DNA of 8,787 nucleotides from Bacteroidales bacterium (GTDB lineage: Bacteria > Bacteroidota > Bacteroidia > Bacteroidales > UBA12077). Positions 1 to 5,752 of this stretch are shown here, in pieces. The translations under genes and the position numbers were made by a program. The notes under the pieces are model-generated. The model was not told the DNA's origin, did not search any database, and saw nothing but the letters and a program-made list of their open reading frames with translations. The stretch spans positions 1 to 8,787 of the forward strand of contig DAOVYZ010000111.1 in assembly GCA_030635365.1 (NCBI GenBank). Direction: 5' to 3'. The stretch's first letter is position 1, and the number at the start of each line of letters is the position of its first letter.

Positions 1-103
1 CAGCGTGCAGGGCGGTTTCAACACTTTGGGAAAGCTTCCTGCAGCGTGCAGGGCGGTTTCAACACTTTGGGAAAGCTTCCTGCAGCGTGCAGGGCGTTTT
101 CCC
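1..103. repeat. 41-bp tandem repeat array, cut by window edge
   Basis: Units start at 1, 42 and 83, an exact 41-bp period; copies 1 and 2 are identical and copy 3 diverges after about 14 bases. Each unit junction contains a perfect inverted repeat CCTGCA-GCG-TGCAGG (79-93 for the last one). In the last copy this is flanked by GGGAAA (69-74) and TTTCCC (98-103), giving a two-part stem with a 4x4 internal loop. The period is not a multiple of three and the stretch is noncoding. There are no spacers, so it is not a CRISPR array. The array may continue to the left of the window. Confidence 0.9.
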
Positions 104-150
104 AAAAAGATAAAATACCTTAACTTAAGGTTTTGTGGCTTTTTCACAAT

Positions 151-184
151 ATTGTTTTAAACCTTTCTGATTAATCTATGTTTA
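151..184 (+). promoter_or_regulatory. Possible promoter of the CDF transporter gene
   Basis: TATGTTTA at 177-184 matches seven of eight positions of the Bacteroidota -7 element TAnnTTTG. ATTG at 151-154 could serve as the -33 element, but the 22-bp spacing is longer than the usual 19-21. The ATG follows 16 bases later in an A-rich, Shine-Dalgarno-free leader. This is a weak call. Confidence 0.3.
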
Positions 185-200
185 TAAGTAAAACAAAAAT

Positions 201-1103
201 ATGTCTCATACCCACCATCATAAAGAACCCAGCAAAAAGAATCTTTTAATAAGTGTTCTTCTTAATGCTGTAATAACTTTAGCAGAATTTATTGGAGGCA
301 TTTTCTCAAATAGCCTTGCCTTAATTTCTGATGCCGTTCATAATTTAAGCGATACCATGGCAATAATTATTAGCTATATTGCTATGATTATTGGCAAGAA
401 AGAATCGACAACAAAAAATACTTTTGGCTATAAACGCATTGAAATTTTAGCCGCTTTATTTAATGCTGTAGTTTTAATCGTTATTTCCATTTATCTGTTT
501 TATGAAGCTTATGAACGATTTTTAAACCCCGAGCCAATAAAAAGTAAAATAATGTTTATTGTTGCTACAATTGGGCTATTAGGTAATTTGGTTTCTGTCC
601 TCTTGCTTCATAAAGACTCTGAACATAATCTAAATGTTAAAGCTGCATACTTGCACCTGATTGGTGATACATTATCATCTGTCGGAGTAATTATTGGTTC
701 AATCTTAATTTATTTCTGGAATATGTATTGGATTGACCCTTTATTAACTATTATTATTGGACTAGTTATAATAAAAGCTACATGGGGTATTTTAAAAGAA
801 ACTATAGAAATATTGATGCAAGCCAGCCCGGTAGATATGGATTTAAAAACAATCAGGAAAGAATTAGAAAATCATCCAGATATAAATAATATACACCATA
901 TTCATGCCTGGAGGCTATCAGATAATATTATTCATTTTCAGTGCCATGCTGATGTAGTTAAAAATTTACCTATTAAAGATATTGATAGAATTAGAATTGA
1001 ACTAGAGAATATTTTACATCAAAAGTTTGGAATAGATCATATTACTATTCAAATGGAACTGGACACCTGTTCGGAAAAATCAGCTATTGTAAAAAGCAGT
1101 TAA
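201..1103 (+). CDS. CDF-family cation (Zn2+/Cd2+) efflux transporter, CzcD/ZitB-like
   Basis: This is an inner-membrane antiporter of the cation diffusion facilitator family, which exports divalent metal (mainly zinc, often cadmium or cobalt) in exchange for protons. The 300-residue length is normal for the family. A short His-rich start (HTHHH, residues 3-7) precedes about six hydrophobic segments. The transport-site signatures are intact: HNLSD (47-51) in membrane helix 2 and HLIGD (152-156) in helix 5. This HxxxD/HxxxD pattern is typical of Zn/Cd-type members. FGYKR (75-79) is also conserved. The cytoplasmic C-terminal domain (about 208-290) holds IHHIHAW (231-237) and ITIQME (281-286), as in ZitB/CzcD. 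The ATG at 201 gives the His-rich N-terminus expected for the family. It is monocistronic and converges with the helicase gene. No metal-responsive regulator is visible nearby. Exact metal specificity cannot be read from the sequence. Confidence 0.94.
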   Translation: MSHTHHHKEPSKKNLLISVLLNAVITLAEFIGGIFSNSLALISDAVHNLSDTMAIIISYIAMIIGKKESTTKNTFGYKRIEILAALFNAVVLIVISIYLFYEAYERFLNPEPIKSKIMFIVATIGLLGNLVSVLLLHKDSEHNLNVKAAYLHLIGDTLSSVGVIIGSILIYFWNMYWIDPLLTIIIGLVIIKATWGILKETIEILMQASPVDMDLKTIRKELENHPDINNIHHIHAWRLSDNIIHFQCHADVVKNLPIKDIDRIRIELENILHQKFGIDHITIQMELDTCSEKSAIVKSS

Positions 1104-1186
1104 CCTTATGAATGAAATTTACCTGATTTAGTCTAAAAATTCTTTGATAAAAATTATTGCATTTTAATAATACCTGAAAATCCACA

Positions 1187-1265
1187 AGGCCTGGCAGGTT
1201 TTTGTTGATAAATAGCTCCTTACATTAATCTTTATTCACTGATTCAAGTGAAACCTGCCAGGCCT
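1187..1265. repeat. Long palindromic element with 15-bp perfect arms
   Basis: AGGCCTGGCAGGTTT (1187-1201) and its exact reverse complement (1251-1265) flank a 49-base centre. The element sits between two convergent genes and is much richer in G+C than its surroundings. It contains no reading frame. It resembles the interspersed GC-rich palindromes (REP-like) common in Bacteroidota genomes; it could act as a mobile repeat or as a bidirectional transcription barrier. The family assignment is from memory and unverified; the inverted repeat itself is plainly present. Confidence 0.8.
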
Positions 1266-1329
1266 GTTACTAAATATTACCAATATATTAAAAAATATAC
1301 GGATTTAAGGTAATATCTGCTAACGTAAA

Positions 1330-2751
1330 TTAATCCTCTGAACTAAAAAAACGTTTATCAAAATTTACCAAATACAATTTTTCTATTGGGCGTGTAAAAG
1401 CTGTATAAAGCCAACGCAAATATTCTTTATCCATCATATCATCTGTAATATAACCATGATCAATAAAAACATTTTTCCATTGCCCCCCCTGAGCTTTATG
1501 ACAAGTTATGGCATAAGAAAACTTTATTTGCAAGGCGTTAAAAAACTCATCATCCCTAACTTTTTCGTATTGCTTTTTTTTTGTCTTTTCATCTTTATAA
1601 TCTTCCAGAACATTATAAAAAAATTGTTTGTTATCCTCGCTTGATAAAGCAGCAGTATTAATATTTAATGTGTCTAAAATTATCTTACATTCAATTTCCA
1701 AATCAACATAATCAATAAAACGAAGTGTAACATCGGCAAATCTATATCCATACCGTTCTTCGTATTTACTGATTTTAAGAATCTCAACAATATCACCGTT
1801 GGCTATAAAATCGATCTTTTCATTTTCATCAATCCAATAATAATTATTTTTAACAACCATTAATAAATCACCAACAGATATCTCTTCTTCTCTCCATAAA
1901 ATCTGACTTCTTATACCTTTATTATATTCATTTGCCCTCTTATTTGACCGGGTAATAATTATAGTGTCTTCATATCCATATTTATCATACGAATCCGAGA
2001 TAGTCTCTATTAAGTCATTTCCCGAGATTCTCTTAATATCACCAGTATTATTTATCTCAATACCAGGGAAAATATAATTATTGTTTGATATTAGTTCCCG
2101 AATATTTGTTGCATTATACAATATCCCGGAATCACGATGCCTCATAACTTCTTTTAAATAGAATTCTGAAACAGTTAAACCAAATAATTGTAATTCCTCA
2201 GAGTCTAATGCCGGGCTAATATCAATTCCAACCGGCGGTAATTGTGCCGAATCTCCTATCAAAATTAATCTACAACCCTTATCGTTATATACATATTTGA
2301 TTAAATCATTAAGGAGTTTTCCTGTTCCAAATACTGAATTATCAGTAGGTTTATTTGAAATCATTGATGCTTCATCAACAATAAAGAAAGTATTTGTATG
2401 AAGATTTGCATCCAGAACAAATTTACCAAACCCATCCTTTGAAGATTTTTGGCGATATATTTTTTTATGGATAGTATAAGCAGCTTTTTTTGAATAAGTT
2501 GAAAGTACTTTAGCAGCCCTTCCTGTAGGTGCCAATAAAACAGATTTAATTTTGAGCTTACTTAAACTATTTACAAGAGCACTTATTATGGTTGTTTTTC
2601 CGGTACCTGCGTAACCTTTTATTAAAAATACTTTGCTTGAATCGTTCTCTAAAACAAATTCTGACAAGCCATCAATTAATCTATTTTGATCATTACTTGG
2701 TTTATGTTCTAATTTCTCAAGAATTATTTTTTTGATATGATCCTTTAACAT
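1330..2751 (-). CDS. SF1B DNA helicase, RecD2/Dda-like AAA-family ATPase
   Basis: This is a 473-residue ATP-dependent 5'-3' type DNA helicase of superfamily 1B. The motifs appear in order: Walker A GYAGTGKTT (46-54), motif Ia LAPTGRAA (73-80), Walker B FIVDEASM (123-130), motif III LIGDSAQLPP (164-173), motif IV-like IIITRSNKRANEYN (264-277), motif V ITCHKAQGGQW (415-425) and motif VI WLYTAFTRP (447-455). The C-terminal part matches the UvrD_C_2/RecD-like core. The protein is much shorter than RecD of RecBCD or long RecD2 and lacks their N-terminal extension, as is usual for stand-alone Bacteroidota homologues. Its role is probably in DNA repair or recombination; the substrate is unknown. The ATG at 2751 (minus strand) lies at a normal distance ahead of Walker A. 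The gene is divergent from the pseudopilin-like operon and shares its promoter region. Confidence 0.92.
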   Translation of the reverse strand: MLKDHIKKIILEKLEHKPSNDQNRLIDGLSEFVLENDSSKVFLIKGYAGTGKTTIISALVNSLSKLKIKSVLLAPTGRAAKVLSTYSKKAAYTIHKKIYRQKSSKDGFGKFVLDANLHTNTFFIVDEASMISNKPTDNSVFGTGKLLNDLIKYVYNDKGCRLILIGDSAQLPPVGIDISPALDSEELQLFGLTVSEFYLKEVMRHRDSGILYNATNIRELISNNNYIFPGIEINNTGDIKRISGNDLIETISDSYDKYGYEDTIIITRSNKRANEYNKGIRSQILWREEEISVGDLLMVVKNNYYWIDENEKIDFIANGDIVEILKISKYEERYGYRFADVTLRFIDYVDLEIECKIILDTLNINTAALSSEDNKQFFYNVLEDYKDEKTKKKQYEKVRDDEFFNALQIKFSYAITCHKAQGGQWKNVFIDHGYITDDMMDKEYLRWLYTAFTRPIEKLYLVNFDKRFFSSED

Positions 2752-2799
2752 TTTTAATAAATTATGTGTGATTTAAATTTCATTTTTAATTTTTTCTTA

Positions 2800-2807
2800 T
2801 AAATTTG
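2800..2807 (+). promoter_or_regulatory. -7 element of the 2839-4862 operon
   Basis: TAAATTTG is a perfect match to the Bacteroidota TAnnTTTG element, followed by C, and lies 31 bases before the ATG at 2839. Only a poor -33 candidate (TTTC at 2778-2781) is present. Transcription would begin near 2814, leaving a leader of about 25 bases. Confidence 0.6.
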
Positions 2808-2810
2808 CAA

Positions 2811-2818
2811 CAAACATA
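2811..2818 (-). promoter_or_regulatory. -7 element of the helicase gene
   Basis: On the minus strand these bases read TATGTTTG, again a perfect TAnnTTTG match. It lies three bases from the opposing plus-strand -7 element. The transcript would begin near 2804 with a leader of roughly 50 bases before the helicase ATG. The -33 region would fall over the start codon of the divergent gene and is not well conserved. Confidence 0.5.
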
Positions 2819-2838
2819 TAAAAATTAAACCAAGCGAA

Positions 2839-3465
2839 ATGAAAAAAATAATTCAAATTGTATTGTTAATTGTTATTGTAGTTTTAGCATACTTAATTTG
2901 GGAAAGTATTCAAACTCCTATTCGTTTTAATAAAGAAAAAGATCAAAGATATGCTGCTACTATACAGCAATTAAAAGATATTAGAACTGCACAAATTGCT
3001 TATAAAGCTGAGTATGGTAAGTTTACAGGAAGTTTCTACACTTTAATTGATTTCATTAAATATGATTCAATGAAATTAGTGAGAGCTGAAAGAGCCCTTT
3101 CTGATGAATTATTAGCTCAAGGATGGACAGAAGCTATTGCGGTACAAGAAGGTTTAATTATTAGAGATACAATTAGAATTGCAATTAAGGACACATTATT
3201 CCCTGTTAATTTTAATGCTGATGCATTATGGAAAGTTCCTTTTACTGAAAATGATTCATTTGAACTTGCTACAGCTAACTTAACTGTTTCTAAACTGAAT
3301 GTAAATGTGTTTGAGGCAAAAGTTCATAACAATATTATATTGCATAGCATGGACCGCCAATTAGTTATTAATTTGAATGACCGTATGAAAAACCAAAACA
3401 ACTTCCCGGGAGTTAGAGTTGGTAATGTAGATGAACCTAACAATAATGCTGGAAACTGGGAATAA
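2839..3465 (+). CDS. Membrane-anchored pseudopilin-like protein of unknown function
   Basis: The 208-residue protein has no function I can name. Residues 4-21 form one strongly hydrophobic helix right after MKK, so it is probably anchored in the inner membrane with the rest outside the cytoplasm. Residues 38-75 (RYAATIQQLKDIRTAQIAY, then YGKF and a YTLIDFIK segment) resemble the N-terminal helix and following loop of type IV pilins and type II secretion pseudopilins, where a 'lrtAq.aY...GkY..' pattern is typical. A normal prepilin peptidase site (G-FTLIE) is absent. Residues 107-185 look like beta-rich sequence; the tail is Asn-rich. The next gene (DUF3822-like) starts 12 bases downstream and rsmD follows, so it is first in a three-gene operon. 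The pilin resemblance is my reading of the pattern, not a confirmed homology. Confidence 0.85.
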   Translation: MKKIIQIVLLIVIVVLAYLIWESIQTPIRFNKEKDQRYAATIQQLKDIRTAQIAYKAEYGKFTGSFYTLIDFIKYDSMKLVRAERALSDELLAQGWTEAIAVQEGLIIRDTIRIAIKDTLFPVNFNADALWKVPFTENDSFELATANLTVSKLNVNVFEAKVHNNIILHSMDRQLVINLNDRMKNQNNFPGVRVGNVDEPNNNAGNWE

Positions 3466-3477
3466 GAATATCAAAAT

Positions 3478-4326
3478 ATGCAAGATTCTCTTTTTGTTGA
3501 TGAAACATTTGATATAAATTTAACTCAATCATATAATTTGTCCATTCAATCTAATTTGAATGGACTTTCTTTTTCTATTCTGGATCCAGTAAGAAATAAA
3601 TTCATAGCACTTGTTCATAATAATTTTTCGAAAGATCTTATTTTCAATGATCTCTTAAATACTATCGAAGTTTATATAAAGAAAAATGAGCTATTAAATT
3701 GTTCCTATAAAAATGTGAAAATTATATGGTTATCAAATAAAAATACACTTATTCCTGCTGATTATTTTAACAAAGAAGATTTAAGAAAACATTTTGAATT
3801 TAACCAAAAGTTGGATGATTTAGATGAGATTCATTATAAACAAATTAAAATAATTGATTCCTATAGCATTTATACTGTACCCAATCAAATAGCCAACATT
3901 TTTAATCGCCAATTTCCTGGAATAAACTTCTATAATCAACAAATTCCATTTATTATATATAGTTTATATAAATATCATTCAGGATCAAAAAAAATATTTA
4001 TTAATTTAAGTGAAGAATTTATTGATATAAGTATTACTCAAACTGGAGAGTTATTATTTTACAATAATTTTATTTACAAGACAGAATCAGACATAATGTA
4101 TTTTATTATGTATGTTCTGGAACAATTTAAGTCAAGTGATGAAAATATTGAAATAATACTCAGTGGCAATATTACAAAGAAATCTGGTTTATTTTTAATG
4201 TTAAAAGAACATTATGATCATATAAAATTCCTTAAATCTCCGGAAGATTATTCATATAGCTATACTTTCAGTACAATTCCTCTTCATTCGTTCTCAAATC
4301 TTTTTAATTTGAACTTTTGCGAATAG
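3478..4326 (+). CDS. DUF3822-like protein
   Basis: This 282-residue protein resembles the Bacteroidota family DUF3822, which is characteristically encoded just before rsmD. Recognisable pieces are LSIQSNLNGLSFSILD (21-36) followed by KFIAL (41-45), an IIWLSNKNTLIPADYF stretch (82-97) and YTVPN (132-136). No signal peptide or membrane helix is seen, so it is probably cytoplasmic. The second half has a repeated strand pattern, with KKIFINLSEEFIDISITQTG (171-190) and then IEIILSGNITKKSG (224-237). This recalls the two phosphate-binding loops of actin-like ATPases such as PilM, but key residues are not clearly conserved. It lies 12 bases after the pseudopilin-like gene and overlaps rsmD by 10 bases, so translation is probably coupled. 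The function is unknown. The DUF assignment rests on motif memory and gene order. Confidence 0.85.
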   Translation: MQDSLFVDETFDINLTQSYNLSIQSNLNGLSFSILDPVRNKFIALVHNNFSKDLIFNDLLNTIEVYIKKNELLNCSYKNVKIIWLSNKNTLIPADYFNKEDLRKHFEFNQKLDDLDEIHYKQIKIIDSYSIYTVPNQIANIFNRQFPGINFYNQQIPFIIYSLYKYHSGSKKIFINLSEEFIDISITQTGELLFYNNFIYKTESDIMYFIMYVLEQFKSSDENIEIILSGNITKKSGLFLMLKEHYDHIKFLKSPEDYSYSYTFSTIPLHSFSNLFNLNFCE

Positions 4327-4862
4327 TTAGTGGAAAATATAAAGGGAGGCACATAAAGCCCCCAAAGAATTTCAAAGCTCGACCAACAACCGACTTTGCA
4401 AAAGAAAATTTATTTAATATTTTAAATAACATATTAGATTTTACCGGGATTACTGTTTTAGACCTATTTTCAGGTACGGGTAGTATTTCATATGAATTTG
4501 CATCACGAGAATGTATTTCAGTAATATCGGTGGAAAGCAATTACAGGCACAATAATTTTATTAAGAAAACAATTGATGAGCTTGGGATCAATCAAATTAC
4601 AGCATATAAATCAGATGCTTTCAGATATGTTAAATCATGTAACACTAAGTTTGATGTAGTGTTTGCCGATCCTCCTTACGATCTAAAAGAAATTGAGTTA
4701 ATACCTGATTTTATTTTTGATAATGGAATCTTAAATGCAAACGCTCTACTGATTGTTGAACATGGTGACAAAACTGATTTCAGTAAACATCCTAAATTCA
4801 AAGAACTTCGTAAATATGGAGGAGTAAATTTCAGTATTTTTGAAAATTCATTAGAGGCTTAA
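4317..4862 (+). CDS. rsmD: 16S rRNA (guanine(966)-N2)-methyltransferase RsmD
   Basis: RsmD transfers a methyl group from S-adenosylmethionine to N2 of G966 (E. coli numbering) in 16S rRNA during 30S assembly, in the cytoplasm. The 181-residue length is normal. The conserved N-terminus MRIVSGKYKGR (1-11) and RPTTDFAKENLFNIL (22-36) are followed by the SAM-binding motif LDLFSGTGS (48-56), the acidic VESN (72-75) and the catalytic ADPPY (117-121). The start is a TTG at 4317: the reading MRIVSGKY begins exactly there and matches the family start, and no ATG or GTG is suitably placed. This start overlaps the last 10 bases of the DUF3822-like gene, suggesting translational coupling. It is the last gene of the operon; no clear terminator follows it. 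Confidence 0.95.
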   Translation: MRIVSGKYKGRHIKPPKNFKARPTTDFAKENLFNILNNILDFTGITVLDLFSGTGSISYEFASRECISVISVESNYRHNNFIKKTIDELGINQITAYKSDAFRYVKSCNTKFDVVFADPPYDLKEIELIPDFIFDNGILNANALLIVEHGDKTDFSKHPKFKELRKYGGVNFSIFENSLEA

Positions 4863-4900
4863 AAAGAATTCATATTTTTCTTAAAATTATTGTAAAAACC

Positions 4901-4931
4901 TTTGGTGGATTAAAAATATAAATTATTTTTG
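4901..4931 (+). promoter_or_regulatory. Strong promoter for the tRNA-Asp transcript
   Basis: TTTG at 4901-4904, a 19-base spacer and TATTTTTG at 4924-4931 match the Bacteroidota -33/-7 consensus exactly, and the next base is C as often seen. Transcription should start near 4938. That is about 12 bases before the broken tRNA copy and about 92 bases before the intact tRNA. Confidence 0.75.
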
Positions 4932-4949
4932 CAACGCAATTGAGCAAAT

Positions 4950-4991
4950 GGTCTGGTAGTTCTCCCGATAGCTATCGGGATGGTTAGAATA
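4950..4991 (+). pseudogene. Broken 5' copy of tRNA-Asp with palindrome in the D-loop
   Basis: Bases 4950-4962 (GGTCTGGTAGTTC) are identical to the first 13 bases of the intact tRNA-Asp (5030-5042). Bases 4981-4991 (TGGTTAGAATA) are identical to 5046-5056. Between them the three D-loop bases AGT of the real tRNA are replaced by an 18-bp perfect palindrome. After 4991 similarity ends: there is no anticodon arm, T arm or 3' acceptor strand, so it cannot make a tRNA. It lies in the transcribed leader of the intact gene, 80 bases upstream. Confidence 0.88.
4963..4980. repeat. 18-bp perfect palindrome
   Basis: TCCCGATAGCTATCGGGA is its own reverse complement. It interrupts the D-loop of the broken tRNA-Asp copy. 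From memory, this core palindrome is frequent in many Bacteroidota genomes; that frequency was not checked here. Confidence 0.9.
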
Positions 4992-5029
4992 ACAAACCTG
5001 AAAAATAGAAAGTTCTTACATAAAATATT

Positions 5030-5103
5030 GGTCTGGTAGTTCAGTTGGTTAGAATACCTGCCTGTCACGCAGGGGGTCGCGAGTTCGAGTCTCGTCCAGA
5101 CCG
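5030..5103 (+). tRNA. tRNA-Asp (anticodon GTC)
   Basis: The cloverleaf is complete. The acceptor stem is GGTCTGG (5030-5036) with CCAGACC (5096-5102), and the D stem is GTTC/GAAT. The anticodon stem CCTGC/GCAGG closes a loop with anticodon GTC at 5064-5066. The variable loop is five bases. The T stem GCGAG/CTCGT carries the loop TTCGAGT (5084-5090). The discriminator is G (5103), as expected for tRNA-Asp. The CCA end is not encoded (CAA follows), so it must be added after transcription. It decodes GAC and GAU codons. It is transcribed from the promoter at 4901-4931 through the broken copy. Confidence 0.97.
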
Positions 5104-5110
5104 CAAATTT

Positions 5111-5135
5111 AAGGGAGCAATTAGCTCCCTTTTAT
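5111..5135 (+). terminator. Rho-independent terminator after tRNA-Asp
   Basis: AAGGGAGC (5111-5118) pairs with GCTCCCTT (5124-5131) around a five-base loop, and a T-rich run follows. It ends just before the ATG of the truncated GIY-YIG gene, so that gene is probably poorly transcribed from the tRNA promoter. Confidence 0.85.
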
Positions 5136-5138
5136 ATT

Positions 5139-5348
5139 ATGAAGCATTTTGTTTACATCTTACAAAGTTTAAAAGATAATACCTACTACAAAGGATATAC
5201 AACCAATATTGAACGAAGATGTAGTGAACACAACGCTGGGAAAAGCAGATATACAAAAAACAAAATCCCTTGGAAAATTGTATTCCTTGAAAAATGTAAA
5301 GACAAACCCGCACAGCTTCAATCCAGATGTCTTATATGGTTTGATTAA
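5139..5348 (+). pseudogene. Truncated GIY-YIG nuclease gene
   Basis: The first 55 or so residues match small (usually 80-100 residue) GIY-YIG/UvrC N-terminal-type nucleases of Bacteroidota: FVYILQSLKDNTYYKGYTTN (4-23) with the GIY- and YIG-equivalent tyrosines (Y6 and Y17), ERR (25-27), HNAGKSRYTKNKIPWK (31-46) and FLEK (49-52). The family then continues with an A..RE..IK helix that carries the catalytic glutamate. Here the reading frame instead runs into the reverse complement of a group II maturase fragment and stops at 5346-5348 after 69 codons, with an unrelated tail (QLQSRCLIWFD). The catalytic Glu is missing, so a product would probably be inactive. The ATG lies 36 bases after the tRNA. 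Confidence 0.85.
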
Positions 5349-5611
5349 TCCATATTCTTTGACTAATCAAAGGCTTGTTGACCATACAAACGAGACTTTC
5401 TCTGGCTTTTACGATTGTAATATCGAAACAGGCGATTACGCAAGTAGTCTTCTAAATCTTTGAATGCTACTTGTGTGTAACTGACTTTATCGATTTTATA
5501 ATAATTCATCCAACCCCTTATTATAGGATTTAATTCAGACACAACTTTTTCTGCTGGAAAATGACCTATCGACTTTTCTAATCTGAACATATTTTGTACG
5601 ATAAAGTACAT
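5310..5611 (-). pseudogene. C-terminal fragment of a group II intron reverse transcriptase/maturase
   Basis: The minus-strand reading frame 5611-5363 (82 codons) contains LNPIIRGWMNYY (residues 27-38), the hallmark of the group II intron maturase-specific (GIIM) domain. It is followed by FKDLEDYLRNRLFRYYNRK (50-68) and YGQQAFD (76-82), where the frame stops at TAG. Reading on in the shifted frame gives LVKEYGLIKPYKTSG, the expected C-terminal continuation, so a frameshift (probably a 1- or 4-base deletion near 5365) has broken it. The polymerase domain (YADD region) and the rest of the RT are absent upstream. The left end butts against the GIY-YIG gene at about 5305-5325, leaving no room for intron domains V and VI. 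It is a relic with no activity expected. Confidence 0.82.
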
Positions 5612-5695
5612 AATTTAAAAAGTATCAAAACAAAGGTCTAAAGCTAGTTAGAGATACTTATTTAAATGCACTAATTCAGTATGGCACTATTATTG
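5612..5695. other. Intergenic stretch without recognisable gene
   Basis: Between the maturase relic and the lipoprotein promoter I see only AT-rich sequence. A short plus-strand open stretch (about 5630-5706) has no start codon or family resemblance. It may be remnant sequence of the disrupted locus. Confidence 0.5.
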
Positions 5696-5726
5696 TTTGC
5701 CAATAATAAACATTTTTATAACTTTA
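5696..5726 (+). promoter_or_regulatory. Promoter of the surface lipoprotein gene
   Basis: TTTG at 5696-5699, a 19-base spacer and TAACTTTA at 5719-5726 match the Bacteroidota promoter with a single mismatch in the last base. The start would be near 5733, about 20 bases before the ATG at 5753, in an A-rich leader without a Shine-Dalgarno sequence. Confidence 0.65.
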
Positions 5727-5752
5727 TATTCCAAAACTAAAAAAACAATATT

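Noticed and set aside
1..103. CRISPR array
   Set aside because: The 41-bp units are directly abutting with no variable spacers, and no cas gene is present.
1456..1644. 62-codon plus-strand open frame
   Set aside because: It is the reverse complement of the well-supported helicase gene, with a biased hydrophobic composition arising from that overlap.
4304..4540. 78-codon minus-strand open frame over rsmD
   Set aside because: It is antisense to the conserved N-terminal and SAM-binding part of RsmD and has no recognisable motif.
4863..4900. Terminator after rsmD
   Set aside because: Only a weak A/T stem (AAGAA with TTCTT) is present, with no G+C core; not convincing.
5209..5463. 84-codon plus-strand frame across the GIY-YIG/maturase junction
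   Set aside because: It is an alternative frame of the GIY-YIG sequence running into antisense maturase sequence; no family resemblance.
5083..5752. Integrated element using the tRNA-Asp 3' end as an attachment site
   Set aside because: No second copy of the tRNA 3' sequence was found downstream in the window, and no integrase gene is present.
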